Positions 56,701-59,930 of a stretch of DNA of 64,000 bases are shown here, piece by piece (the stretch's first letter is position 1; every line of letters begins with the position of its first letter). A program made the position numbers and the translations under genes. Source of the DNA: Prunella strophiata (taxonomy: Eukaryota; Chordata; Aves; Passeriformes; Prunellidae); contig JAZBQD010000027.1 of the NCBI GenBank assembly GCA_036583965.1, positions 5,040,187 through 5,104,186 of the forward strand, written 5' to 3'. The notes under the pieces were generated by a model, which saw only the letters and a program-made list of their open reading frames with translations, made no database searches and was not told the origin of the DNA.

Positions 56701-57934
56701 CTTGGGGTTGTTCTGTGGCTGATTTTGCTTTTGTCACCTTCTTCTTCCGCAGTTCCCGATGGGCCCCGGCTCTGACGGCCCTATGGGCGGCATGGGCGGG
56801 ATGGAGCCCCATCACATGAACGGATCATTAGGTGAGCCTTGGTGCTCCCCCATTCCCTGGGGACACTGGCAGAGCATCCCAGTGCCTGTTCCCATCCTGG
56901 GCTCAGCCCCCAGTTGGCAGCAGCAGGCCTTTGGGTGGAAGTCAGCAGGGCTGTGGGAGCCACAGGGCCATGGCTGCAGGCCCAGTAAGGCTCTTCTCCT
57001 TTCTCTCCCCTCTCTGCAGGGTCAGGAGACATAGATGGACTTCCAAAAGTAAGTGGGGTTGGTTGCAGGGTGGGTGTGTGGGCTCTCCCCTCAGCACTGG
57101 GGTGCTGCTGTGACCCTGCTGGATGGGGACACAGGGAATGTGACTGGGGTGGGCAGGGCTGTGTCCAGCCTCATGGCATTGTCCTGTCCCTGTGGGGTTT
57201 TGGGGAGCTGTGGGGACCTGCTCACCACCTCCCCTCCCGTCTCCCACAGAATTCTCCAAACAACATAAGTGGCATTAGCAATCCCCCGGGCACTCCAAGA
57301 GACGACGGGGAGCTGGGAGGCAACTTTCTCCATTCCTTCCAAAATGACAATGTGAGTGAGTGCCTGCCTGGGGCTGGGGGGACAGTCCCCACGGTGTCCT
57401 GGCACTGGGATGGGTGGGCTTGGCACAGGGAATGCCTTTTGGACTTGGGTTGTGCCACGTGGGAGGCAGGACAGAAAAGTGGGCAGGAGGAAATGAGGCA
57501 GTGGGTGGAAGGTTGGGGTCTCTGGTGGGGTGGGGTGCACAGGGGGAGAGGAGCTGGTGCAGGGGTGGCTGTGCTGGCCTGGCCCATTCCAGGCTCCGTG
57601 GGTGGCTGCAGACATCCCTCCTGTTCTCCCTCTATTAGCAGCATATACACATGTGCATGTTAATTGTTTGTTTCAAATTGCATCTCACCCCTTACTGTTC
57701 TGCTGATTTTCTTCCCGGAAAAGCAACTTACAGCACAGATTAGGCCCTGATAAATTGGAGTCTCCAGCATATCCTCTCTTCCTGGTTTATTAGATCCAAT
57801 TAGGTTGCTGTGTAGTTGTCATCAGCCTCCTTTTGCATCCCTCCCTTGGATGTCCGGGGCTCTGACCCGCCTGGTTTCTCACCGTGGCTCTGTCTCTCTT
57901 GCAGTATTCCCCCAGCATGACGATGAGTGTGTGA
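2800..57934 (+). CDS. SSBP3: SSBP3, single-stranded DNA-binding protein 3 (18 coding exons)
   Basis: Coding exons join 2800-2855, 2973-3045, 3229-3290, 3854-3938, 40407-40496, 48959-49039, 49830-49889, 51744-51810, 51903-51979, 54893-54957, 55060-55108, 55264-55299, 55487-55541, 55956-56026, 56753-56831, 57020-57048, 57250-57351 and 57905-57934. The sum is 1,167 nt, 388 residues plus TGA. Every intron is GT-AG. Residues about 10-92 form the LUFS domain with a LisH motif near 16-48 ([19 protein letters not shown]), then [15 protein letters not shown] and the aromatic stretch around WWCVFWDLY. Residues 93-388 are Pro/Gly/Met-rich and probably disordered, ending YSPSMTMSV. Known of the family: SSBP proteins bind LDB1, protect it from degradation and act in LIM-homeodomain complexes in the nucleus; the protein was first described in chicken as binding a pyrimidine-rich single strand of a collagen promoter. 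The [14 protein letters not shown] start and the [14 protein letters not shown] segment fit SSBP3 rather than SSBP2 or SSBP4. The start at 2,800 has A at -3. Confidence 0.97.
2973..3045 (+). CDS. SSBP3: SSBP3 coding exon 2 (LisH core)
   Basis: Completes Lys19 and encodes residues 20-43, the LisH helix pair with [15 protein letters not shown] and KSAQTFLSE. The acceptor follows GGCTGTTGCAG and the donor is GAG|GTGAGC. Introns 1 (117 bp) and 2 (183 bp) are very short and GC-rich. Confidence 0.96.
3229..3290 (+). CDS. SSBP3: SSBP3 coding exon 3
   Basis: Encodes residues 44-63 ([20 protein letters not shown]) and the first two bases of Cys64. A pyrimidine-rich acceptor ends CTTGCCCGCAG and the donor is GTG|GTAAGT. 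This part of the LUFS domain follows the LisH motif. Confidence 0.96.
3854..3938 (+). CDS. SSBP3: SSBP3 coding exon 4 (end of LUFS domain)
   Basis: Completes Cys64 and encodes residues 65-92, from [18 protein letters not shown] to AKAFHDY. The acceptor is CTGCCGTGCAG and the donor TAC|GTGAGT. It is the last exon of the folded domain; the 36-kb intron 4 follows. Confidence 0.96.
3939..6880 (+). other. intron 4, first part, nothing recognised
   Basis: This is intronic DNA with no exon-like block that fits SSBP3 and no repeat I can name. Composition is mixed, with a modest AT-rich interval around 5,350-5,580. Confidence 0.6.
6890..7160. promoter_or_regulatory. candidate conserved non-coding block
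   Basis: A moderately AT-rich, non-repetitive block with several homeodomain-like and bHLH-like words sits in otherwise drifting intron. It resembles known intronic enhancers in texture only. Conservation cannot be judged from one sequence. Confidence 0.2.
7535..7637 (+). repeat. (GGAT)n microsatellite, about 26 units
   Basis: An uninterrupted GGAT tetranucleotide run covers 103 bp with no substitution visible. It lies in SSBP3 intron 4. Its translation gives a (WMDG)n or, on the other strand, (PSIH)n pattern, which is not protein. Perfect tetranucleotide runs of this length are usually length-polymorphic. Confidence 0.98.
8108..8136 (+). repeat. short imperfect (GGT/GAT)n run
   Basis: About 29 bp of GGT and GAT triplets lie in intron 4. 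This is a simple repeat with no sign of function. Confidence 0.8.
8815..9005. promoter_or_regulatory. AT-rich candidate regulatory block beside internal CpG island
   Basis: A roughly 190-bp AT-rich, non-repetitive block contains many ATTA/TAAT cores, including AATTAGTCAATTAG. It ends right at the internal CpG island. The pairing of an AT-rich block and a CpG island suggests a regulatory unit. That is inference; no conservation data were available. Confidence 0.3.
9010..9775. promoter_or_regulatory. internal CpG island in intron 4
   Basis: CpG density rises clearly here, most strongly at 9,520-9,760. A (GGA)n run lies at about 9,460-9,486. The palindrome CCGTGCCGGGCACGG is at about 9,706-9,720. 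Intragenic CpG islands often mark alternative promoters or developmental regulatory regions. No SSBP3-like exon or recognisable protein is seen here. A GGGGAG|GTGTTA word near 9,750 could serve as a weak splice donor for an alternative first exon, but that is speculative. Confidence 0.55.
10131..12650 (+). repeat. 40-bp minisatellite, 63 head-to-tail units
   Basis: The array is exactly 2,520 bp, 63 units of 40 bp. Units start TGTGTCCAGC and end in ACCTGCTCCT or a variant. The 40-bp register is never lost, so no unit carries a net insertion or deletion. Variation is almost confined to unit positions 13, 15-18, 30, 36-37 and 40. Position 30 is G or C (one A), and positions 36-37 are CT or TG. 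The TG form always follows G at position 30. TG units are commonest after about 11.1 kb. The array lies in intron 4. The periodic open frames across it are a by-product of the repeat. Confidence 0.99.
12651..20050 (+). other. intron 4, middle part: simple tracts and GC pockets
   Basis: I see no exon or named repeat. Homopolymer tracts include T runs at 16,012-16,037 and 16,073-16,087, inside a pyrimidine-rich interval from about 15,950. Other T or A runs lie near 16,460, 16,560, 16,840 and 19,010. Small CpG-containing pockets occur at about 16,250-16,440, 17,025-17,110, 18,190-18,300 and 18,855-18,965. They are too short to call islands with confidence. Confidence 0.6.
20055..20076. repeat. 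(TA)n dinucleotide run
   Basis: About 11 TA units lie immediately to the left of the first LTR. Confidence 0.95.
20087..20641 (-). mobile_element. solo LTR of an avian endogenous retrovirus (ERVL-like), antisense to SSBP3
   Basis: Read on the minus strand, the element starts TGTCCTGG at 20,641 and contains a GGGATAGAGTTAATTTTCCT block close to its 5' end. It also has a TATAAA-like word in TTATAAACTGGGGG, and an AATAAA at 20,213-20,208. This order and these words match what I recall of an abundant passerine LTR family, probably ERVL. The family name is recall, not a search result. The 3' end is placed at about 20,087 by its terminal CA and is less certain. No matching target-site duplication is visible, so the insertion is old or an end is misplaced. 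No internal coding region is present: this is a solo LTR. Confidence 0.75.
20642..21325. other. spacer between two LTRs, nothing recognised
   Basis: About 680 bp separate the two antisense LTRs. I see no retroviral gene motif here, so the LTRs are unlikely to be the two ends of one provirus. Confidence 0.5.
21330..22015 (-). mobile_element. second avian LTR fragment, antisense to SSBP3
   Basis: The block contains GC-rich imperfect repeats built on CCATGGGCTGCAG and CTGCTCCAG words, then TTTATTGCCAATCAAATCAG near its left end, which gives an AATAAA on the minus strand at 21,366-21,361. I recall this pattern from a widespread bird LTR family, but I cannot fix the family name. The boundaries are approximate. 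It differs from the LTR at 20.1-20.6 kb and carries no coding remnant. Confidence 0.6.
22016..24030 (+). other. intron 4, no feature recognised
   Basis: Unremarkable intron with a G run near 22,171-22,183. No exon, RNA gene or named repeat is seen. Confidence 0.6.
24035..24145. promoter_or_regulatory. candidate conserved non-coding block
   Basis: A compact block holds GGGGGACAATTGCAAAAC, CATAATTGTTATGACTCA and other words typical of transcription factor sites. The first suggests a SOX/homeodomain E-box mix (CAATTG) and the last an AP-1-like TGACTCA. The call rests on texture only. Confidence 0.25.
25975..26246 (+). mobile_element. CR1 LINE 3'-end fragment
   Basis: About 270 bp match the familiar 3' end of chicken-repeat-1 elements in order: GAGGAAATGACCTCAAG, TTGGATATTAGGAAAAATTT, CAGGCTGCCCAGGGCAGTG, TGGAGTCACCATCCCTGGAG and the terminal ATGATTCTATGATTC. 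The copy is 5'-truncated, as most CR1 copies are, so only the extreme 3' end and 3' UTR remain. It is sense to SSBP3. The open frame running through it is a remnant, not a gene. Confidence 0.93.
26250..27030 (+). other. intron 4, no feature recognised
   Basis: Nothing recognisable beyond a CpG-containing patch immediately after the CR1 at 26,260-26,330. Confidence 0.5.
27035..27185. promoter_or_regulatory. candidate regulatory block with TAATTA cores
   Basis: This AT-rich, non-repetitive block has ATTAATTGG, CTTAATTATGGCTAATTATT and CAATTG words, several of them homeodomain cores. LIM-homeodomain factors bind such sites and SSBP3 is their co-factor, so feedback regulation is conceivable. Only the motifs are seen; the rest is inference. 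Confidence 0.3.
27190..32050 (+). other. intron 4, no gene recognised
   Basis: No exon, RNA gene or named repeat is seen. Simple tracts include a 27-base T run at about 29,333-29,359 and T-rich sequence at 31,910-31,970. A CpG-containing pocket lies at about 28,310-28,440, and GGCAGGG-type minisatellite-like repetition occurs at 27,900-28,010. Confidence 0.6.
32055..32350. promoter_or_regulatory. candidate regulatory block containing a long hairpin
   Basis: A CpG-containing non-repetitive block begins with a perfect 13-bp inverted repeat at 32,079-32,121. It continues with ACACCAAGATGGTGGCC at about 32,150, which resembles a YY1 site. The combination stands out from the surrounding intron. 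Conservation could not be tested. Confidence 0.35.
32079..32121. repeat. 13-bp perfect inverted repeat with nested stem
   Basis: Arms GAAAGGTTACGGC (32,079-32,091) and GCCGTAACCTTTC (32,109-32,121) are exact reverse complements. Inside the 17-nt spacer, GCTC (32,095-32,098) and GAGC (32,102-32,105) can extend the fold across a 3 x 3 internal loop to a 3-nt loop. Confidence 0.97.
32351..37070 (+). other. intron 4, later part, no gene recognised
   Basis: Mixed intron. AT-rich blocks with clustered homeodomain cores occur at 33,650-33,860 and 35,395-35,520. A CpG pocket lies at 36,430-36,560. A nearly perfect short duplication (TCATACACTGGTT) is seen at 33,879-33,905. No exon is supported. Confidence 0.5.
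37075..37260. promoter_or_regulatory. candidate homeodomain-site cluster
   Basis: The block contains AATAAATCAATTAATGAC, GATGAATCGTTTAATGG and a perfect head-to-tail repeat of CAATTAGTG at 37,227-37,235 and 37,236-37,244. The spacing of 9 bp places the two cores at nearly one helical turn, as in cooperative homeodomain sites. This is a motif observation; enhancer function is inferred. Confidence 0.4.
37261..40406 (+). other. intron 4, last part, no gene recognised
   Basis: There is a three-fold imperfect repetition of a roughly 20-bp CCCTTAGGGTTTG-type word at about 37,895-37,950. An AT-rich block with CpGs at 38,140-38,320 could be regulatory. The intron ends in a good acceptor, TTTTGTTCCCTGCAG, before exon 5. 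Confidence 0.5.
40407..40496 (+). CDS. SSBP3: SSBP3 coding exon 5
   Basis: Encodes residues 93-122, [18 protein letters not shown] then [12 protein letters not shown]. It is a 90-nt symmetric exon (phase 0 at both ends) with donor CAG|GTAGGC. The segment after SAAAAPSPV is one that separates SSBP3 from its paralogues. Confidence 0.97.
40497..46860 (+). other. intron 5, first 6.4 kb
   Basis: No exon is recognised. At 41,330-41,640 there is a CpG-containing AT/GC mosaic with a repeated GCTTGTGATTT word at about 41,342 and 41,401, a possible regulatory block. Long T or C runs occur near 40,590, 41,480 and 43,410. The pentanucleotide repeat at 44.3 kb is listed separately. Confidence 0.5.
44300..44402 (+). 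repeat. imperfect (CCTTG)n pentanucleotide repeat
   Basis: About 100 bp of CCTTG and CTTTG units, with a few CCTCG and CTAAC variants, lie in intron 5. The open frame over it ([13 protein letters not shown]) is a repeat artefact. Confidence 0.93.
46870..48162 (+). repeat. 632-bp direct tandem duplication flanked by A tracts
   Basis: Two almost identical copies lie head to tail: copy 1 about 46,875-47,506 and copy 2 about 47,507-48,138. Each runs from an A tract ending GAAGAAGAAG, through a single-copy AT-rich block and a long T tract, to GGGAATTTAAAA. I find one A-length difference (GTACAAAAG against GTACAAAG) and differences inside the T tract; elsewhere the copies look identical. The offset is 633 then 632 bp. 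The duplicated block contains GTTAATTAGG and GCTAATTAATGTCTGTTAAT, resembling an enhancer. It may be a recent duplication by exchange between A tracts, or an assembly artefact. Confidence 0.97.
46921..47360. promoter_or_regulatory. candidate enhancer block (copy 1 of duplicated segment)
   Basis: This non-repetitive AT-rich sequence has TAATTA-type homeodomain cores at about 47,057, 47,149 and 47,163, then a CpG-containing end (CTCCGGCGCCGG). It occurs again at about 47,553-47,992. Motifs are seen; enhancer activity is inference. Confidence 0.35.
48163..48958 (+). other. end of intron 5, T-rich
   Basis: T-rich and AT-rich sequence includes tracts at 48,490-48,556 and a (TA)n-like stretch near 48,740. 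The acceptor TACTGTCTGACCTCACAG ends at 48,958, with a good CTGAC branch word. Confidence 0.7.
48959..49039 (+). CDS. SSBP3: SSBP3 coding exon 6 (cassette exon)
   Basis: Encodes residues 123-149, [18 protein letters not shown] then NSMMGPHSQ. It is 81 nt and symmetric, so skipping removes 27 residues without a frameshift. From memory, a mammalian SSBP3 isoform is 27 residues shorter here, so this is likely alternatively spliced. Donor CAG|GTAAAG. The Asn in HNPNSMM is, as I recall, Ser in the mammalian SSBP3 protein and Asn in SSBP2. Confidence 0.95.
49040..49829 (+). other. intron 6 with interrupted T tract
   Basis: A T-rich stretch with scattered C lies at 49,193-49,261, ending in a T run of about 25. 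Otherwise nothing is recognised. T-rich sequence downstream of a donor can bind TIA1-like factors and favour exon inclusion; the relevance to exon 6 is speculative because the tract starts about 150 bp from the donor. Confidence 0.7.
49830..49889 (+). CDS. SSBP3: SSBP3 coding exon 7 (cassette exon)
   Basis: Encodes residues 150-169, [20 protein letters not shown]. It is 60 nt and symmetric; skipping would remove 20 residues in frame, which matches another shorter mammalian isoform length as I recall it. Acceptor TGTCCCCACAG, donor CAG|GTACTG. Confidence 0.96.
49890..51743 (+). other. intron 7, nothing recognised
   Basis: Plain intron of 1,854 bp with no exon-like or repeat-like block. Confidence 0.7.
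51744..51810 (+). CDS. SSBP3: SSBP3 coding exon 8
   Basis: Encodes residues 170-191 ([18 protein letters not shown] then TRQQ) and the first base of Gly192. Acceptor TTGCTTTCACAG, donor AAG|GTAAAC. Ala173 (PPGAV) replaces the Gly I recall at this place in mammals. Confidence 0.96.
51903..51979 (+). CDS. SSBP3: SSBP3 coding exon 9
   Basis: Completes Gly192 and encodes residues 193-217, [18 protein letters not shown] then PMGPGPQ. Intron 8 is only 92 bp. Donor CAG|GTAAGC. Confidence 0.96.
52930..53080. promoter_or_regulatory. small CpG cluster in intron 9
   Basis: A short segment is rich in CG dinucleotides, including GGCGAGCGGCGGCGG and GCGGCGAGCGCGCGC, with a GGGATGGCGGCGGC YY1-like word. 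It is too short to call an island outright. It could be an alternative 3'-gene promoter or a GC-rich regulatory spot. Confidence 0.4.
53676..53743 (+). repeat. (CTTTTTT)n pyrimidine tract
   Basis: About 68 bp consist of T runs of six to eleven punctuated by single C bases. This is a simple repeat in intron 9. Confidence 0.95.
54893..54957 (+). CDS. SSBP3: SSBP3 coding exon 10
   Basis: Encodes residues 218-238 ([20 protein letters not shown] then N) and two bases of Met239. Acceptor TTATCGTTGCAG, donor CAT|GTAAGG. Confidence 0.96.
55060..55108 (+). CDS. SSBP3: SSBP3 coding exon 11
   Basis: Completes Met239 and encodes residues 240-255, [16 protein letters not shown]. Intron 10 is 102 bp. Donor TCA|GTGAGT. 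Confidence 0.96.
55264..55299 (+). CDS. SSBP3: SSBP3 coding exon 12 (36-nt microexon)
   Basis: Encodes residues 256-267, [12 protein letters not shown]. It is symmetric, so skipping would keep the frame. The acceptor CTCTTGTCCCTACAG is strong, as expected for a very short exon. Donor GTG|GTGAGT. Confidence 0.96.
55487..55541 (+). CDS. SSBP3: SSBP3 coding exon 13
   Basis: Encodes residues 268-285, [18 protein letters not shown], and the first base of Asp286. This Gly/Pro segment is among the most constant of the tail in the family. Donor CAG|GTACGA. Confidence 0.96.
55542..55955 (+). other. intron 13, AT-rich 3' half
   Basis: The last 180 bp before exon 14 are AT-rich with TTTTAATTAAGAAATG and GAATTAATCACC words. 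The AT-rich pattern continues past exon 14 to about 56,180. Possibly a conserved block around the exon; not testable here. Confidence 0.4.
55956..56026 (+). CDS. SSBP3: SSBP3 coding exon 14
   Basis: Completes Asp286 and encodes residues 287-309, [18 protein letters not shown] then GSRSN. Donor AAT|GTAAGT. Ala in VPPAGS replaces the Gly I recall in mammals. Confidence 0.96.
56027..56752 (+). other. intron 14, contains a CR1 fragment
   Basis: An AT-rich first part (to about 56,180) leads to a sense CR1 3'-end fragment at about 56,390-56,632. A pyrimidine-rich acceptor, CACCTTCTTCTTCCGCAG, closes the intron. Confidence 0.8.
56390..56632 (+). mobile_element. CR1 LINE 3'-end fragment in intron 14
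   Basis: CR1 words appear in order: CCAGGGGAGGTTTAGATTGG, GTGCTGCCCAGGGCAGTG, TGGAGTCACCACCCCTG, GTTTAGTG, GGACTTGGTGATCTCAAAGG and the terminal CAGTGATTCTGTGATG. It is more diverged than the copy at 26 kb and has an expanded T run at about 56,429. It is sense to SSBP3. Confidence 0.88.
56753..56831 (+). CDS. SSBP3: SSBP3 coding exon 15
   Basis: Encodes residues 310-335, [18 protein letters not shown] then PHHMNGSL, and the first base of Gly336. Donor TAG|GTGAGC. The MGGMGGM repeat is typical of the family tail. Confidence 0.96.
57020..57048 (+). CDS. SSBP3: SSBP3 coding exon 16 (29-nt microexon)
   Basis: Completes Gly336 and encodes residues 337-345, SGDIDGLPK. At 29 nt it cannot be skipped alone without a frameshift; it is in frame only together with exon 15. 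Donor AAA|GTAAGT. Confidence 0.95.
57250..57351 (+). CDS. SSBP3: SSBP3 coding exon 17
   Basis: Encodes residues 346-379, [20 protein letters not shown] then [14 protein letters not shown]. It is 102 nt and symmetric. The PGTPRDDGE motif is a family hallmark of the acidic C-terminal part. Donor AAT|GTGAGT. Confidence 0.97.
57352..57904 (+). other. intron 17, last intron
   Basis: 553 bp with no repeat or exon seen. It ends with the acceptor CTGTCTCTCTTGCAG. Confidence 0.8.
57905..57934 (+). CDS. SSBP3: SSBP3 coding exon 18, C-terminus and stop
   Basis: Encodes residues 380-388, YSPSMTMSV, and TGA at 57,932-57,934. The C-terminal SPSMTMSV is shared across the SSBP2/3/4 family, which supports completeness. 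Confidence 0.97.
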   Translation, partial: YSPSMTMSV

Positions 57935-58263
57935 TTTCCCTCCCCCTCCTCCTCTCCAGGATCAAGAGAGTCAGCTGCCGTTCGGAGGATCTCAACGAAT
58001 TATGCAAGAAGAAGAAGAAGAAGAAGCTAGGTGTATGGGCAGGGACATGCGTGGCGGGGGCCAAAACCCCAGGTTTAGTTTCATGCAATAAAAAGGCTGA
58101 ACTTTTTATTCCATAAAACATGAAGGACAAAACTTAAAATATTTCAAGACATGACAAGACCCTTCTTTGTGCAGAAGGGTTTATATATGTACATGACACT
58201 TCTTTTTGGAAACAAACGGAAGCCTCTAGCACCCAACTCCGATCTCTTTGCTTTGTTCTTTTA

Positions 58264-58269
58264 AATAAA
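58264..58269 (+). terminator. SSBP3: proximal polyadenylation signal AATAAA
   Basis: AATAAA about 330 bp after the stop; another lies at 58,366-58,371. Use would give a short 3' UTR that excludes the U-rich stretch at 58.4 kb. Confidence 0.5.
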
Positions 58270-59037
58270 GACAGAAACCGAACCTGTTGTATGTTTGTGC
58301 CGTGCGACACCAGGAAGCTAGTCTAGATATGAAATCATGTTGTCTCTGTTGTAGTCATTTTTTTAAATAAACTGGACAGTTTACAATGGTGGTTTTCGTT
58401 CAGAAGGCCTGTTTTTCTTTTTTTTTTTTTTTCCTTTTTTTTTTTTTTTTTTTTTTGGTTTTGGGGTTTTTTTCCCTTGTATTTTTTGGGGGTTTTTTTT
58501 TTGGTTCGTTTGCAGCACAACGCTTCCTCCTCCAGTTAACAAGATCTGCTTTGGGGAAGAGACTCCACCACCTCGTTATAAACTTGTTAACGCAGGTGAC
58601 CCCTTCTAGGATCACATCCTCCAATGAATCGTGATCTTGCTCTCTGTGACTGTGGCATGCACTGTGTTAGTCTTTTCCCCTCCTCTGAGTACAAGAAGAA
58701 ATCTTGTCCCTCCCTTCCCCAGAATCCTTCAGCTGGTTCACTGCAAAAATAGATTTTTTTTAATAATTTTTTTTCTTAATCCACCAGAAAAAAAAAAAAA
58801 AAAAGGGTTAATCTGACCTGGGACTTTGAAACTGTGATCTCCAGCTAACTTTGGGATTTTCTGGGGGTTTTATTTGCTTTGGGGGTATTTTGCAGGGGGG
58901 GTTTCTTTTCTTTAGAGATGTGCTCTTGTCAGGATTTCACTTATCTATGATTTGGAACTGGATGGAGATATTTTTTAAGGAATTCTTGTTGTTAAAATGT
59001 AACCTTGCTATTCTGTAGGCTCGCTCTGTAATAAGAA

Positions 59038-59043
59038 AATAAA
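59038..59043 (+). terminator. SSBP3: intermediate polyadenylation signal AATAAA
   Basis: AATAAA in an AT-rich context. It may be one of several alternative sites. Confidence 0.45.
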
Positions 59044-59903
59044 AATTAATGGCAAGCATCGAAGGCCCTTCCTTCTGGTGGGAGAGGAAGGGACGAGCCA
59101 AGGCGGCGGGTTGGGATCTCTGTACATGACACTACCCTGTAGTTTGGTCTTGGTTTTTCTCCAGCTCCCATTTCTGCTCCATGTATATCATATTCTGTAA
59201 AATATTCTCTCCCTTGGATTTGACCTTTGTGCGGATTATTGAAAGCATTGTATCTTGTTTCAGTGTTTTTTCTTACCTTGTAGTCTGGTTCGAAAATTAC
59301 CGAGAGGGGAAAAAAAAAAATAATTATTATACATTGTAGTTTGTGTACGATATTTGTTGATAATGTTTTATTAAAGGGATGTCTTTTTTCCGCACCCCTT
59401 CATTGAAATGTTTTTGGGGGACATTTGGCTTGTTTTTATTATTCTGACTGCAAGACATGAGATGACAAAACAACTTTTTTTTTAGTGTGTAATACGAATA
59501 ATATTTTTTTTTTTTAATGTTTGCCTTCTTTTTCCTAGGCATTTTCATTCTGCTTTACCTGTAGGAAGTCAGGAGGGAGGGAGGGGTGGGTGGGATGGGG
59601 GGTCTGAGGGTGTCAGTCTCATAGTTACAGTCAGGTTAATATTTTCCAAGTAATGCAGATTTGTTGCATTGCATACCCAGGGGCTCCCCAAGGGGTCAAA
59701 TTTTTACCTTTTCCACTTTACATCTTGTTCAGGTTTGGGGGGTTTATTCCTTTTTTTTTTTTCAGTTTTTTTGTTCTGATGTGAGGAAATGAAAGGACCG
59801 GTTTTAATGTATTTTAAAATGAATAGCTAAATTATTGTCTTCATTGGTATGGGATGGTTTTTTGAATGAAACGGTTCCCCCTCCTTCCCCCTCCCCCTGC
59901 TGT

Positions 59904-59909
59904 AATAAA
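59904..59909 (+). terminator. SSBP3: distal polyadenylation signal AATAAA
   Basis: TGTAATAAATATCAAC is followed within about 40 bp by TG-rich sequence (TTTGTTCCTGGTGTTTGCTG at about 59,948-59,967), the arrangement of a strong poly(A) site. I take this as the likely end of the longest transcript. Confidence 0.6.
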
Positions 59910-59930
59910 TATCAACATAAACATTTGATT

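Larger units (their letters stand above)
57935..59930 (+). other. SSBP3: SSBP3 3' UTR
   Basis: The terminal exon continues beyond the stop. It holds an (AGA)n run at about 58,006-58,026, a U-rich stretch at 58,413-58,503 and several polyadenylation signals. AATAAA at 58,087, 58,264, 58,366 and 59,038, ATTAAA at 59,370 and AATAAA at 59,904 are visible. The end near 59,930 is inferred from the last AATAAA, which is followed by a TG-rich element. The true end may be nearer if an upstream signal is used. Confidence 0.7.

Noticed and set aside
2800..57934. Assignment to SSBP2 or SSBP4
   Set aside because: The [14 protein letters not shown] start and the [16 protein letters not shown] and [13 protein letters not shown] segments fit SSBP3; from memory the paralogues differ at these places.
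57805..58116. Frame with a poly-Lys run over the stop region
   Set aside because: It is a different frame from SSBP3 and reads 3' UTR AGA repeats; the SSBP3 frame ends at 57,932-57,934.
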